From Chloroflexaceae bacterium (lineage in GTDB: Bacteria > Chloroflexota > Chloroflexia > Chloroflexales > Chloroflexaceae): a stretch of DNA of 49,513 nt. Every line of letters begins with the position of its first letter. Position 1 is the stretch's first letter. The position numbers and the translations under genes are program-made. Positions 33,634 to 44,850 of the stretch are shown in pieces. Where the stretch lies: positions 1-49,513 of the forward strand of contig JAAUSQ010000006.1 of assembly GCA_012033195.1 (NCBI GenBank), read 5' to 3'. The notes beneath the pieces are model-generated. The model saw only the letters and a list, made by a program, of their open reading frames with translations. It was not told the DNA's origin and made no database searches.

Positions 33634-35124
33634 ATGACTGATGGAACAGCGCCGGTACGGGTGCGTTTTGCCCCAAGCCCGACCGGATTTTTACATATTG
33701 GTGGTGTCCGCACAGCCCTTTTCAACTGGCTCTTTGCGCGGCATCACGGCGGGCAGTTTATTCTGCGCCTCGAAGATACCGACGAAAAGCGCTTTGTGGC
33801 AGGAGCCGCCAACGATATTGTCGCCTCGCTGCGCTGGGTGGGCCTCAACTGGGACGAGGGCCACGATGTCGGCGGGCCACACGCGCCCTATATCCAATCG
33901 CAGCGCCACGAACTGGGTATCTATCAAGCGCACGTCGAGTATCTGCTCAAGACCGGCTGGGCTTATAAATCGTTTGTGACGCCCGAAGCAATCGAAGAGA
34001 TGAAGACCGCAGCGATGGCACGCGGTGTCAAGAGCTTTCGCTTCCGGGGGCCAGAGCGCGACTGGAGCCTGGAGCAGATGGCCGCAGAAGAGGCGAAGGG
34101 CACACCCTATACAGTGCGGCTAAAGGTGCCCACCGATGGTGTTACCGAGTTTCACGACCTGGTGCGCGGCGGCGAAGAGATCAGCATCGAGAACGATACC
34201 CTCTATGACATTGTGCTGCTCAAGTCGAGCGGCATGCCCGTTTACCATCTGGCACACCTGGTTGATGACCACTTGATGGAGATGACCCACATCATCCGGG
34301 GCGAAGAGTGGGTGCCCAGTACGCCCTACCATATCATTCTGTATCACGCCTTTGGCTGGCGTCTGCCTATCTTCGCCCATGTGCCAAACATTCTGCGGCA
34401 GGACGGGCGCGGCAAGCTTTCGAAGCGCAAAGACGATGTTGCGACCAACCGCTTCTGGGAGCGTGGCTACCTGCCCGAAGCGCTGCGGAACTATCTGGCG
34501 CTGCAAGGCTGGAGCTACGACGACCGCACCGAGATGATGACGCTGGACGAACTAATCGAGCGTTTCACCATTGATCGGGTGCAGGCCTCGCCTGCCCGCT
34601 GGAATCCCGATAAGCTGCTAGATATGAACGGCAAGTATATTCGTATGCTTGCGCCCGATGAACTGGCCGCGCGCCTGCTGCCCTTCCTGAGCAGGGCCGA
34701 ACTGATTGGCGACCCACCCACCGCCGACGAACGAGCCTATGTGCGGCAGCTTGTGCCGCTGGTACACGAGCGGCTGAAAGAACTGAGCGAAGCACCCGAC
34801 CTGCTAGTATGCTTCCTGCGTGAGATCGAGCCGCCCGCCGCCGATTTGCTCATTCAGAAAAAGATGGACGCCGACGGCACCCGCGCCGCGCTTGAAGCCG
34901 CCGCTGCTCGGCTGGAAGCGGTGGAGCCGTGGGATAGGGCCATCCTGGAAGAGACATTGCGTGTACTTGCCGAAGCGCTTGGCCTGAAGACCGGTCAACT
35001 GTTTGGCACCATCCGGGTTGCCGCAACGGGCAGCAAGGTGTCGCCGCCGCTGGACGAGACGCTGGAAGTACTGGGCCGTGCGCGGGCCTTGCAGCGCATC
35101 CGTGCGGCAACGGCGGTATTGTAG
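33634..35124 (+). CDS. gltX: Glutamate--tRNA ligase
   Basis: 496 residues from MTDGTAPVRVRFAPSPTG. A class I synthetase: PSPTGFLHIGG is the HIGH motif, and KLSKRKDD the KMSKS loop. LRLEDTDEKR and HLVDDHLMEMTHIIRGEEW are typical GluRS blocks, and the C-terminal anticodon-binding helices end in RAATAVL. The length is normal and no frame slip is seen. Whether it also charges tRNA-Gln (non-discriminating) cannot be told here. A longer in-frame reading from 33556 lacks support. Confidence 0.96.
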   Translation: MTDGTAPVRVRFAPSPTGFLHIGGVRTALFNWLFARHHGGQFILRLEDTDEKRFVAGAANDIVASLRWVGLNWDEGHDVGGPHAPYIQSQRHELGIYQAHVEYLLKTGWAYKSFVTPEAIEEMKTAAMARGVKSFRFRGPERDWSLEQMAAEEAKGTPYTVRLKVPTDGVTEFHDLVRGGEEISIENDTLYDIVLLKSSGMPVYHLAHLVDDHLMEMTHIIRGEEWVPSTPYHIILYHAFGWRLPIFAHVPNILRQDGRGKLSKRKDDVATNRFWERGYLPEALRNYLALQGWSYDDRTEMMTLDELIERFTIDRVQASPARWNPDKLLDMNGKYIRMLAPDELAARLLPFLSRAELIGDPPTADERAYVRQLVPLVHERLKELSEAPDLLVCFLREIEPPAADLLIQKKMDADGTRAALEAAAARLEAVEPWDRAILEETLRVLAEALGLKTGQLFGTIRVAATGSKVSPPLDETLEVLGRARALQRIRAATAVL

Positions 35125-35189
35125 GGGCACGGGGATCAGAGCCGCCGAAAAGTTGAAATACCCAGCTAATCTGTATCGGGTATCACTTA

Positions 35190-35219
35190 TTGTCAAGCAT
35201 TGTCAGTGCGTGCTACAAT
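35190..35219 (+). promoter_or_regulatory. Promoter of the cmk operon
   Basis: TTGTCA (35190-35195), 18-base spacer, TACAAT (35214-35219), about 40 bases before the cmk ATG. A short ATACCC/GGGTAT hairpin (35158-35183) lies between it and the gltX end. Confidence 0.55.
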
Positions 35220-35258
35220 AACGCTCAGTAGTGATAGCAGTCTTTTAAAGCGACCATC

Positions 35259-35959
35259 ATGCGACAACGCCCGTTGTAATTACAATTGATGGCCCGGCTG
35301 GTTCTGGCAAAAGCACCCTCGGCTATCTCCTGGCCGAAGCGCTTGGCTTCGTCTACTTCGATACAGGGATTATGTACCGCGCCCTCACGCTGGCGGCCCT
35401 GCAACAGCAGATCGATTTACACGATGTTGATGCATTGGAACACCTGGCCCGCAATCTGCCTATCCGGGTGCTGCGCCCGACGGTTGGCGACAATCGGCAG
35501 TATACCGTGCTGCTCAACAACGAAGATATTACCTGGGCGTTGCGGGGGGCCGATGTAGATCGGCAGGTCTCGCTGGTGGCAGGCTATCCGGCAGTGCGCC
35601 GCGAGTTGGTCCAGCAGCAGCGTCTGATCGGGGCGCAGGGTCGGGTGGTGATGGTCGGGCGCGACATTGGCACGGTGGTGATGCCCGATGCGCCGCTCAA
35701 AATTTATCTTCACGCTAGCCTGTCCGAACGTGCCCGCCGCCGCACTATTGATAAGCAATTGCTGGGGCGTGAGGTATCGCCTGGCGAGGTGGCGCGAGAA
35801 CTCGCCCGCCGCGATGAGCTTGATGCGCGTGTGATGCAGCCCGCCCCCGATGCGCTGCTGCTGGATACCGATCAACTGACCCCTACCGAAGAAGTCGCCT
35901 GGGTACTGACCCACTGGCACAACCGGGTGAATGGAGACATTGCACCCCAGTCCTCGTAA
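35259..35959 (+). CDS. cmk: Cytidylate kinase (frame slip near the start codon)
   Basis: About 233 residues. Phosphorylates CMP and dCMP using ATP. The P-loop is DGPAGSGKST, followed by YFDTGIMYRALTLAA and MVGRDIGTVVMPDAPLKIYL; SERARRRTIDKQLLG is the lid and RRDELDARVMQPAPDALLLDTD the substrate region. The coding frame has no normal start before the P-loop. The ATG at 35259 is one base out; a base missing just after it would give M-x-T-T-P-V-V-I-T-I-D-G-P-A-G-S. I take that as the start. The PH-domain membrane protein gene follows after 12 bases with AAGGAG. Confidence 0.9.
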
Positions 35960-35971
35960 GGAGTATATGGT

Positions 35972-38023
35972 ATGGCACAAGATGGCCCAACGCCCGCCGT
36001 TCGCGCCCAGATTGATCTACCGGGCACCAATCTCAATCACATCGCCTGGATTGAAGGGGAGGAAGTCATTAAGATTACCTCCGATCACTGGGTCTCGTTT
36101 CTCCGCCACCTTGCCCTACCCGCGATTGTTGCGGTGCTCAGCTTCAGCATCGCAATGATGCGCGGCTTGGGCTGGCAGTTTTTTGTAATGAGTGGGGTCC
36201 CCGCTCCAGCGTTTGATATCTTCAATTTCATTCTGGCGATAGCCCTGATTGTGGCGCTGCTGGGGTCGTTTTTTGCACCCCAACCGGAAAGCCCCACCAA
36301 AGGCCCTTATATTCGTCAGTTGCTCTGGATAGCGGCACTGGTGTTTGCCGGGTTGATCTTCTATCGCTTTTTCCTCGGTGGGCGTGTCTTCTACCTCGAC
36401 CCGGCGGCGGCATCTTCAACCGCAACATTCCTCGACCTCCCCAATATTATTCTGATGCTCATCACAGTGATTGCGATTATTTCGGCGGGGCTGATTTATG
36501 TTGAATGTGAGAACGACCATTTGATCCTGACCAACAAACGGGTGATCCTCTCCGACCGGGAAATATTGGGGCGTTACAAAGTTGATCAGATCAGTATCGA
36601 AGACATTCAGGATGTGCAGATGCAATCGGATACCTATATTGCCCACTGGATGCACTTCGGCAATATTACTGTGACATCGGCGAGCCAGGCCCGCCGTGCA
36701 CCGCTGGTTTTCTACACGGCGGAACATGCCAACGAGATGCTCAACCTGATTATGAAAGAAGTGAAGGCCTGTCGCGGGGCGCTCTCCGATGCGCAGTTCC
36801 AGCGCATGGTGCAGGCCGAGGTTTATGGTGAGAAAGTAGAAACCGCCCGCCCGCGCACCGATGTCAAGGCCCACCGCACCCCGCCGATCTTGCGGCGGCT
36901 GGTGCCCGAAAATCCAGAGATCAAAGAAGACGGGACTATCACATGGCGGCGGCACTGGCTCTTTCTGGCGCTGGCATTGCTGCGCCCGCTTACCTTTATC
37001 TTCGTGGCGTTTGTAGCGATCTTCTTTGTGGCAAGCTTTGAACTCTTGCCCACCATCTGGATTACCGGACTGACGATTGCAGTGATTATTGTCTTTCTTG
37101 GCTGGATGGCCTATGAGATTGAAGACTACCGCAACGATAAATACATTCTGTCCCCTTCGAACATCGAAGACATTGAACAACTTCCCTGGGGGCCTTCCAA
37201 CAAGCGCACGGCTGGTCTGGGCGCTATCCAGAATGTTACCGAGAACACAACGCTGATCAGTCGTTGGTTTGGCTACGGCGATATTCAGATCGAGACGGCG
37301 GGCGCATCGGGTAAGTTTACCTTCCCCAAAATTCCTGATCCCAAGAATGTGCTTGGCACCATCAACAACTATCGCGATGTCTTCAAGCGCGACGAAAAGA
37401 AGCGCAGCTTGCAGGATACCCTGAAGCTGATGCGAACCTATCACTCTGCTACACGAGACATACAATCATATGAGGCGCTCCAGAAGCAGGTACAGGATCT
37501 GTCGGAGCACTATGCCGAAACAAACCAGTTGAACCAGGAGCTTGTGCGTTATCAGACCGAACTAACCCGCGACGTAGCGCTGCTGCGGAGCCACTTCCTG
37601 GAGGCGGGCACGTTTGCCGCCGCGCCGCCGCCGCCACATGCTCAGGCGGAAGCGCCCACCGAAATAGCCTCCTCGCCATTTGCGGGTGGAGCAGCGGTGT
37701 CACCTGAAGCCCCCACCGCCCCCACGCCCCTTGTATCGCCGGATGCCGCGACCACTCCGGCCTATTCGGTGATGCCGCCGCCTACCGAACCGGAGCAGGA
37801 TCTGCTCAAACAACTGCTGGATGAGCAGCATGCCAGTGTTCGTAGCGACCATAATGCGGTTACCCAGATCGCACCGATGCCGAGCTATGACTATAGCCCC
37901 GATAGAACCAACGGCGACAGCACCAACGATACACTAACTCGTCCCGCGTTTGTAACACCAACATCGCAACGGGTGCCGCGTTACTTTAACGATGAGCTGA
38001 CGAACGGAGAACCAACCAGGTGA
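35972..38023 (+). CDS. Multi-pass membrane protein with two bacterial PH-like domains
   Basis: 683 residues. Four helices lie near 43-66, 80-101, 112-133 and 153-176, then a bacterial PH (bPH_2-like) domain near 178-260 beginning ENDHLILTNKRVILSD. Two more helices follow (near 330-385), then a second PH-like domain starting DYRNDKYILSPSNIEDIEQ and ending KFTFPKIPDPKNVLG. A predicted coiled coil (SYEALQKQVQDLSEHYAETNQLNQELVRYQTELTR, here as two parts) near 490-530 leads to a Pro/Ala/Ser-rich tail. Membrane-linked PH domains are often of unknown function. It lies in an apparent operon with cmk and overlaps the next gene by GTGA, so it is probably a partner of that protein. Confidence 0.8.
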   Translation: MAQDGPTPAVRAQIDLPGTNLNHIAWIEGEEVIKITSDHWVSFLRHLALPAIVAVLSFSIAMMRGLGWQFFVMSGVPAPAFDIFNFILAIALIVALLGSFFAPQPESPTKGPYIRQLLWIAALVFAGLIFYRFFLGGRVFYLDPAAASSTATFLDLPNIILMLITVIAIISAGLIYVECENDHLILTNKRVILSDREILGRYKVDQISIEDIQDVQMQSDTYIAHWMHFGNITVTSASQARRAPLVFYTAEHANEMLNLIMKEVKACRGALSDAQFQRMVQAEVYGEKVETARPRTDVKAHRTPPILRRLVPENPEIKEDGTITWRRHWLFLALALLRPLTFIFVAFVAIFFVASFELLPTIWITGLTIAVIIVFLGWMAYEIEDYRNDKYILSPSNIEDIEQLPWGPSNKRTAGLGAIQNVTENTTLISRWFGYGDIQIETAGASGKFTFPKIPDPKNVLGTINNYRDVFKRDEKKRSLQDTLKLMRTYHSATRDIQSYEALQKQVQDLSEHYAETNQLNQELVRYQTELTRDVALLRSHFLEAGTFAAAPPPPHAQAEAPTEIASSPFAGGAAVSPEAPTAPTPLVSPDAATTPAYSVMPPPTEPEQDLLKQLLDEQHASVRSDHNAVTQIAPMPSYDYSPDRTNGDSTNDTLTRPAFVTPTSQRVPRYFNDELTNGEPTR

Positions 38024-39957
38024 ACCGCTGGAAATTGCATATTGCAGCCGTGCTCCTTGTGCTGGTGGGTGCCCTGTTGATGCCGGGTGCGGTCTACGCG
38101 CAAGAGGGGCAGAACACCGAGTCAATTCAGATTGAGGTGGATGCGGGCTATCAGGGCTTTTATCGAACGAGTCAGTGGTTCCCGATTGCGGTAGATGTCA
38201 GCAATACCGGGCCAGATGTGCGCGGCGTGCTCGAATGGCGCTACCGTGTCAACGACGATGAACTCGTCTTTCGCCAGGAGATTGACCTACCGCGTGGCGC
38301 ACGCAAGCGCCTGATGCTGTACGGGCTTTCGAATAACTTTGCACGGGTGGGCGACCTGCGCTTGCTTGTGGATGAGCAGGTGCTGTTTCAAGAGCAGGTA
38401 TCGCTCAGCCCGCTCGAAGCCGAACTCTATGTGATTGGTGTACTGAGCACCGACCCGACCCTGCTTAATAGTCTGGAAGCGATGCAACTTGAAAACACAT
38501 CTGGCGCACAGGTGGTGCATCTTAATCCAGAGCACATGCCCGAACAGAGCACGGCCCTGCAAGGGTTGAACGCAATCTTTGTGCATGATATTACAACGGC
38601 TGACCTAACCGCCGCACAGCAAGCAGCGCTCGAAATGTGGGTACGGACGGGGGGCGTGCTGGTGGTTGGCGGCGGTAGCAGCGCCGAGCAAACGGTGCCA
38701 GGACTGGCTGACCTGTTGCCCGTCGAGGTGGGCGACCTGCAAGCAAATGTTACCCTGGCACCACTGGGCGAGGTGCTGCCCGCCATCCCTGCACCCCCCA
38801 TCAACGAAATCGCAACCACGGTTAACAGCGTCAATCTGCGTGCTGGTGCGCGTACCCTGATCGAGCCGGGTCTGCTTACCGCATGGTCTTATGGCAGTGG
38901 GCAGGTGTATTTTGCCGCCTTCGATCTGAGCATTCTGCGGGCATGGCCGGATGAGCCGTTTCTGTGGGAGCAGGTGCTGGTGATCAATACACCGCTGGCC
39001 CCTGCCGCTACGCTGCGCTGGCAAGGCAACAATATGCTCTCGAATGTGCTGCAACTGCCCGAACTGGGCTTGCCGCCGTTTGGCATTCTGCTGCTGTACA
39101 TTGTTGGCTACATCATGCTAATCGGGCCGATTAACTTTCTGGTGCTGCGCCGCAGAGGACGGAGCGAACTGGCCTGGATTACTATTCCGGTGCTGGTGCT
39201 GGTGTTTGTGCTGGGCACCTACAGTGTTGGCGTCTTGATTCGAGGGGTGCGTGCGCAGACGTTTCAACTCAGTATAGTGCAGGGCTTCGAAGGGGTTGAG
39301 CATGGTTATGCAACCTCGTTTGTCGGGGTTTTTTCGCCCCGCCGCGAGATCTACGATCTGGGCTTCCCGGAGATGACCCTGGTGAGCACATGGCGGTTTG
39401 ATACACGCGGTAACGATGTGGCGCTGCTCTGGACAGATAGCAACACCCGTATCAACGATGTGCTGGTGGATGTGTCGGGTATTCGCTCGTTTGCCGCCGA
39501 GCGTGCGGTGCCGCTCGATGTACAGCTTGAGAGCAATGTACAACAGCAGGGCGACCGCGTGCAGGGTACCGTCTCCAATCGGGGCGACATACCACTGCAA
39601 GATGCGTTTATTGTGTACAACAATACGGTGCAGCCGATTGGTGACTTGCCGCCAGGTGCTACTGCCGATGTGCTGATCGAGCGGGCGCTGCTCAACTTCC
39701 CGCAGGGTGTGCAGGCTTCAACCGACGGCGTGTTTAATCGGCAGCAACTACTTGACAGCCTGTTTTTTAACGATGGCTTCGGGATGAGCCAGGGGCCGTT
39801 TCCCGTCGATCCCGTGCGTGGCTCGCTCAACCAACGAGCGGTCTACCTGCTTGGCTGGACAGAGCAACCCGTAACCCCGATGACGCTGGATGGCAGCAAC
39901 ACCAATCTGGACAGCCTGTCGCTGTATATTGTGCAGCTTGATAGTAACAGCCAGTGA
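38020..39957 (+). CDS. Exported membrane protein with large ectodomains and a Rossmann/GATase-like region
   Basis: 645 residues from a GTG that overlaps the preceding stop. A signal peptide (LHIAAVLLVLVGALLMPGAVYA) ends near residue 27. Residues 30-130 are beta-rich; 130-215 look like a GATase1/DUF4350-type alpha/beta fold, with IFVHDITTADLTAAQQAALEMW and VRTGGVLVVGGG. Two helices, near 354-376 and 386-408, cross the membrane, joined by the short RRRGRSELA loop. A second ectodomain of about 235 residues follows, rich in beta strands. The plan recalls ABC-associated auxiliary proteins such as GldG, but homology is not established. An ABC ATPase gene follows directly. Confidence 0.7.
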   Translation: MNRWKLHIAAVLLVLVGALLMPGAVYAQEGQNTESIQIEVDAGYQGFYRTSQWFPIAVDVSNTGPDVRGVLEWRYRVNDDELVFRQEIDLPRGARKRLMLYGLSNNFARVGDLRLLVDEQVLFQEQVSLSPLEAELYVIGVLSTDPTLLNSLEAMQLENTSGAQVVHLNPEHMPEQSTALQGLNAIFVHDITTADLTAAQQAALEMWVRTGGVLVVGGGSSAEQTVPGLADLLPVEVGDLQANVTLAPLGEVLPAIPAPPINEIATTVNSVNLRAGARTLIEPGLLTAWSYGSGQVYFAAFDLSILRAWPDEPFLWEQVLVINTPLAPAATLRWQGNNMLSNVLQLPELGLPPFGILLLYIVGYIMLIGPINFLVLRRRGRSELAWITIPVLVLVFVLGTYSVGVLIRGVRAQTFQLSIVQGFEGVEHGYATSFVGVFSPRREIYDLGFPEMTLVSTWRFDTRGNDVALLWTDSNTRINDVLVDVSGIRSFAAERAVPLDVQLESNVQQQGDRVQGTVSNRGDIPLQDAFIVYNNTVQPIGDLPPGATADVLIERALLNFPQGVQASTDGVFNRQQLLDSLFFNDGFGMSQGPFPVDPVRGSLNQRAVYLLGWTEQPVTPMTLDGSNTNLDSLSLYIVQLDSNSQ

Positions 39958-39997
39958 TGACCGCCCTGATGATTGACTATAGGGAGACACGCTACCT

Positions 39998-40966
<969 letters not shown>

Positions 40967-41051
40967 TAGGCGAGAGGCCCGTCTGTGCGGAGTTTCTTTC
41001 CCTATCGCCCCTTCCCCTATCCGTCCTATGCCACCCATGACTTTTTTCCTC

Positions 41052-41081
41052 TTGGTGTCTCGTTTTTGTTCATGGTATGAT
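41052..41081 (+). promoter_or_regulatory. Promoter of the kinase-AAA-TPR gene
   Basis: TTGGTG (41052-41057), 18-base spacer and TATGAT (41076-41081), 143 bases before the kinase ATG, giving a long leader. Confidence 0.5.
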
Positions 41082-41176
41082 ACATAGACAGGTTAAAAAA
41101 AGTATATGTAGTAGGCTTGGAGAAAACACACCCGTTCATCCCTTACCCATCAGAGGCTAACCCGGTCGGATATGTC

Positions 41177-41199
41177 GTCGAAACCGTCGAACACGTCGA
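41177..41199 (+). repeat. Three GTCGA direct repeats at 9-base steps in the kinase leader
   Basis: GTCGAAACC (41177), GTCGAACAC (41186) and GTCGA (41195) repeat with a 9-base period, ending 25 bases before the kinase ATG. No gene is seen in this 258-base gap; the repeats may be a binding site. Confidence 0.45.
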
Positions 41200-41224
41200 G
41201 TCTTTGTGAGAGGGGAGACATTGC

Positions 41225-44200
41225 ATGCAGCACGCACCTGCGTTGGGAAGGCGTTATGTTCTACTGAATCAGCTTGGTGAAGGTGGCATGGGGGTGGTGT
41301 TCCGCGCCCACGACCGCCTGACCAGTACACTCGTTGCAATCAAAAGCCTGGCGGTAGAGCCAGAAGTGCTCGATATGCTGCTTTCGTCATCTGGCATCGA
41401 TTTACGTACCGCCCTGACCCACGAATTCCAGGTGCTTGCCACCCTCCGCCATCCTCACATCGTCGCCGTGCTTGATTATGGCTTCGACCACAATCAGCAA
41501 CCCTTCTTCACCATGGAATACCTGCCCGATGTGGTGCCCATCACCGAGTACGGCGACCGCCGCGAAGAGGCGCAGCTGCTGCCGCTCTTCTGGCAGGCCT
41601 TGCAAGCCCTGCGCTATCTGCATCGGCGTGGTATCTTTCACCGCGACTTGAAGCCCGAAAATATTCTAGTGTCGCCCGATGGCACCGTCAAGTTGCTGGA
41701 CTTTGGCCTTGCACGGCTGCGCGAACAATTCAGCGATGAGCAGGTGGTGGGCACGCTGCCCTATCTGCCACCCGAAGTGCTGGCTGGCGTGCCCTACAGC
41801 GAAGCTAGCGACCTGTATGCACTGGCGCTCATATTGTACGAAGTGCTGGCGGGGCAGTACCCCTTCGCGATGGTGGATGTTGAAGAACTGATTGCCGATA
41901 TTCAGCAGCGGCCCATCCCCGTGGACGACCTGCCCGCCAGCGATACCATCCGCACCATGCTGGCGCGTCTACTTGCCAAAGCGCCTGCCGAACGTTACTC
42001 CGATGTGGATGATGTGCTGAACGAGTATGCACAGCTAAGCAATATTGCGTTGCCCCCCGAAGCGGCCCCGGTGCGCGACAGCTTTTTGCAGGCGGCGCGT
42101 TTTGTTGGCCGCCACCGCGAGCTAGAAATGCTTACCAATGGCTTGATTGCAATGCTGGAGGGCACTGGCTCGGCGTGGCTGGTCGGTGGCGAGTCGGGGG
42201 TCGGCAAAACACGTCTGCTGGATGAACTGCGTGTACAGGCACTGGTGCGGGGCGCAAAGGTGGTGCGTGCCCAGGCCACTGCCGAAGCCAGCACCCCCTA
42301 CCGACTGTGGCGCGAACCACTGCGCCACCTGCTGGTTGATACCGAGGTCAGCGACTTTGAAGCGAGTGTGCTTGCGGCGATTGTGCCCGATATCGGCACG
42401 CTGATCGAGCGTGAAATACAGCCCGCGCCCGAAATCACCCCGCAGGCCGCAAAAGAGCGCCTTTTCAGCACTATCGTTGCGGTGTTCCGGCGGCAGCAAC
42501 AGCCGATCCTGCTGCTGCTCGAAGACTTGCAATGGATGATGATAGCCTGGTGGTGGTCGAGCGCCTCGGCCACGCGTGCCGAGCAGCCGTTGCTGATTGT
42601 GGCGAACTTCCGCAACGACGAGCGCCCTAACCTGCCCGATGCATTGCCGTCGATGCAGTTCATCAACCTGGAACGGCTGACCAACGACGAGATGAGTGAA
42701 CTGACGGTGTCGATCCTGGGCGAGCGCAGCGGACGCCGCAGCGACTTGATCAGCTTTCTGCAACAGGAAACCGAAGGCAACGTGTTTTTTGTGGTGGAGA
42801 CGATGCGTGCACTCGCCGAAGAAGCAGGCCAGTTGCAGGCCGTCACCGCCATCGACCTGCCCGACAATCTGGTTGCCGTTGGGGTGCGCGACGTGATCCG
42901 CCGCCGCCTCGACCGCATCGACACTGCCGACCAGCCACTGCTGCGCTACGCCGCCCTGATGGGGCGCACGCTCGACCTGCATGTGCTGCGGACGCTTTCG
43001 GGTGCAACTACAGCCCTGGCGCTGAATACGTGGCTGAGTCGGTGTGGGGTGGTGCTTGAAGCACAGGGCACCGACTGGCGCTTTGCCCACGACAAGCTGC
43101 GCGAGGGGATGCTGGATATGTTGCCCGCCGCCGAGCGCCGCCAGTTGCACCGCGATATTGCCGAGGCGCTCGTTGCGGTATATGGCGACGACCCCGACCA
43201 TCCTGCACAACTGGCCTATCACTGGGGCGCGGCAGGCGACACCGAGCGCGAGATGCATTATAGTGCGCTGGCGGGCGAGCAGCTTTTGCAGCGCGGGGCT
43301 TATCGCAGCGCCATGGAACTGCTCAACCGGGCCTACAGTCTGCTGGAAGGTGCCGACCGTCCCCCGCTGTGGCGGGCACGCCTAGCGCGCAACCTCGCGG
43401 ATGCATCGGTGGCGGCGGGCATGCCGCGCCAGAGCTTCGGCTATCTGCACGAGGCGCTACGCCACCTGGCTGCACCGGAACCGCTGCCCGCCGATGATAA
43501 CCGGGTGGATGCGACCGGCAGCCGCCTGCCTGCCGTCGATCCGCGTAGCATTCCCGACGAAGAGCGCCAACTGATGATTGATATTCAGATGGTGCTGGGC
43601 TACAGCTACTTTGAGATGTCGCACGATGTGGCGCGGGGCGTGGACTTTGTGCTGCTGGCAACTGCGCTGCAAGAACCATTCGGGCCGTCGCTGCGGCTGG
43701 CAGATTGTTATGCGCTGCTGGCGCTTGCACTGCAAACGGCCAACGAACGCGAACGCGCCGCCACCTTTGCAGCGCAGGCCGCCGCTATTCTGGTGCCGAT
43801 GACCGAAGACGACCCGCAACAACTGGCGACGATGGCCCGTGCGCTCTCGAACCTGGCATTCTACTGGACCTTTGCGGCCCGCTGGCACGAGAGCCTGCGC
43901 GACGGTGAACGCGCCGCCAATCTCTACCAGCGCATTGGCGACCTGCTGCGGTCGCGGGCTACGCTGATGAACCTGGCGGTGACCTATGAATGGCAGGGCG
44001 ATTTTGTGCGCGGTATGGAGTTGCGCCAGCGTGAGTACGATACTGCGATCCGGGGGGGCGACCTGTTCGGGCAACTGCGGGCGCTTGCTGGCGTAGGGCA
44101 GTTGCAGGCCTACCTCGGCCAGCAGCCTGAATCGCTGGCCTCGTTTGAGCGCCGCGCCGAACTCGCCGTGATTATTAACAACCCATCCAGCACCCGCTAT

Positions 44201-44743
44201 ACCTACCTGGGCATGGCCCACTGGCGACTGGGCCAGATTGAGCAGGCCCGCGCTGCGCTACCGCGTGCGATCAACGAAATGCGCCCGACGGTGGTGCCCA
44301 CAGCACACGATATGTTTTCTATCCAGAATACGGCAGAGGTGTTGCTGGGGCTGTGGGAGCACGACCAGAACGCGCCAGTTGCCGCCGAAGATGTGGCGAT
44401 GGTGATGAATCTGGTGGAGCAATACCGCCGCCGCTACTCGGCAGGTGAGCCACAGATGCTGGTCTTTCTGGGGCGGCACGCGTGGCTGAGTGGCAATAAA
44501 CAGCAGGCACTGGATATCTGGCAGCAGGTGATTGACCTGGCGCTGGAGCGTGACACACGCTATGCCCGCGCCCTGGCCCACTATGAGATTGGGCGACACC
44601 TGCCCGCCACCGACGCGACGCGGCCCGAACATCTAGCGCAGGCGCGTCTGTTGTTTGAGCAGATGGGTACTACCTGGGATTTGCGACGGTTGGTGAACGT
44701 GCTGGCAGTGGATGAGACGCACCAGAGTAGTTTACACGCTTAA
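41225..44743 (+). CDS. Serine/threonine protein kinase - AAA ATPase - TPR fusion
   Basis: 1172 residues. The kinase domain (about 8-270) has GEGGMGVV, K40 in AIKSL, HRDLKPEN at 139 and DFGLA at 159, so it should be active. An AAA_16/PknK-type module follows: FVGRHRELEML and Walker A GESGVGKT near 322, then LLLLEDLQW as Walker B. From about residue 600 to the end lies a long TPR-like helical array. No membrane helix or sensor domain is seen. Just after Walker B, residues about 438-450 (MMIAWWWSSASAT) look out of frame: a base missing near 42535 and one extra near 42571 would give WDDDSLVVVERLGHRAEQPLLIVANF. Probably a large cytoplasmic signalling hub. Confidence 0.93.
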   Translation: MQHAPALGRRYVLLNQLGEGGMGVVFRAHDRLTSTLVAIKSLAVEPEVLDMLLSSSGIDLRTALTHEFQVLATLRHPHIVAVLDYGFDHNQQPFFTMEYLPDVVPITEYGDRREEAQLLPLFWQALQALRYLHRRGIFHRDLKPENILVSPDGTVKLLDFGLARLREQFSDEQVVGTLPYLPPEVLAGVPYSEASDLYALALILYEVLAGQYPFAMVDVEELIADIQQRPIPVDDLPASDTIRTMLARLLAKAPAERYSDVDDVLNEYAQLSNIALPPEAAPVRDSFLQAARFVGRHRELEMLTNGLIAMLEGTGSAWLVGGESGVGKTRLLDELRVQALVRGAKVVRAQATAEASTPYRLWREPLRHLLVDTEVSDFEASVLAAIVPDIGTLIEREIQPAPEITPQAAKERLFSTIVAVFRRQQQPILLLLEDLQWMMIAWWWSSASATRAEQPLLIVANFRNDERPNLPDALPSMQFINLERLTNDEMSELTVSILGERSGRRSDLISFLQQETEGNVFFVVETMRALAEEAGQLQAVTAIDLPDNLVAVGVRDVIRRRLDRIDTADQPLLRYAALMGRTLDLHVLRTLSGATTALALNTWLSRCGVVLEAQGTDWRFAHDKLREGMLDMLPAAERRQLHRDIAEALVAVYGDDPDHPAQLAYHWGAAGDTEREMHYSALAGEQLLQRGAYRSAMELLNRAYSLLEGADRPPLWRARLARNLADASVAAGMPRQSFGYLHEALRHLAAPEPLPADDNRVDATGSRLPAVDPRSIPDEERQLMIDIQMVLGYSYFEMSHDVARGVDFVLLATALQEPFGPSLRLADCYALLALALQTANERERAATFAAQAAAILVPMTEDDPQQLATMARALSNLAFYWTFAARWHESLRDGERAANLYQRIGDLLRSRATLMNLAVTYEWQGDFVRGMELRQREYDTAIRGGDLFGQLRALAGVGQLQAYLGQQPESLASFERRAELAVIINNPSSTRYTYLGMAHWRLGQIEQARAALPRAINEMRPTVVPTAHDMFSIQNTAEVLLGLWEHDQNAPVAAEDVAMVMNLVEQYRRRYSAGEPQMLVFLGRHAWLSGNKQQALDIWQQVIDLALERDTRYARALAHYEIGRHLPATDATRPEHLAQARLLFEQMGTTWDLRRLVNVLAVDETHQSSLHA

Positions 44744-44850
44744 ACAAAATTTAACATGACTGGCACTTTTAGGGCATGTGAATGTGCTATGATAGTAATG
44801 GTCGATACGCTAATGATATTTTTTTAACATATTCTAATGTATCAACGCCT

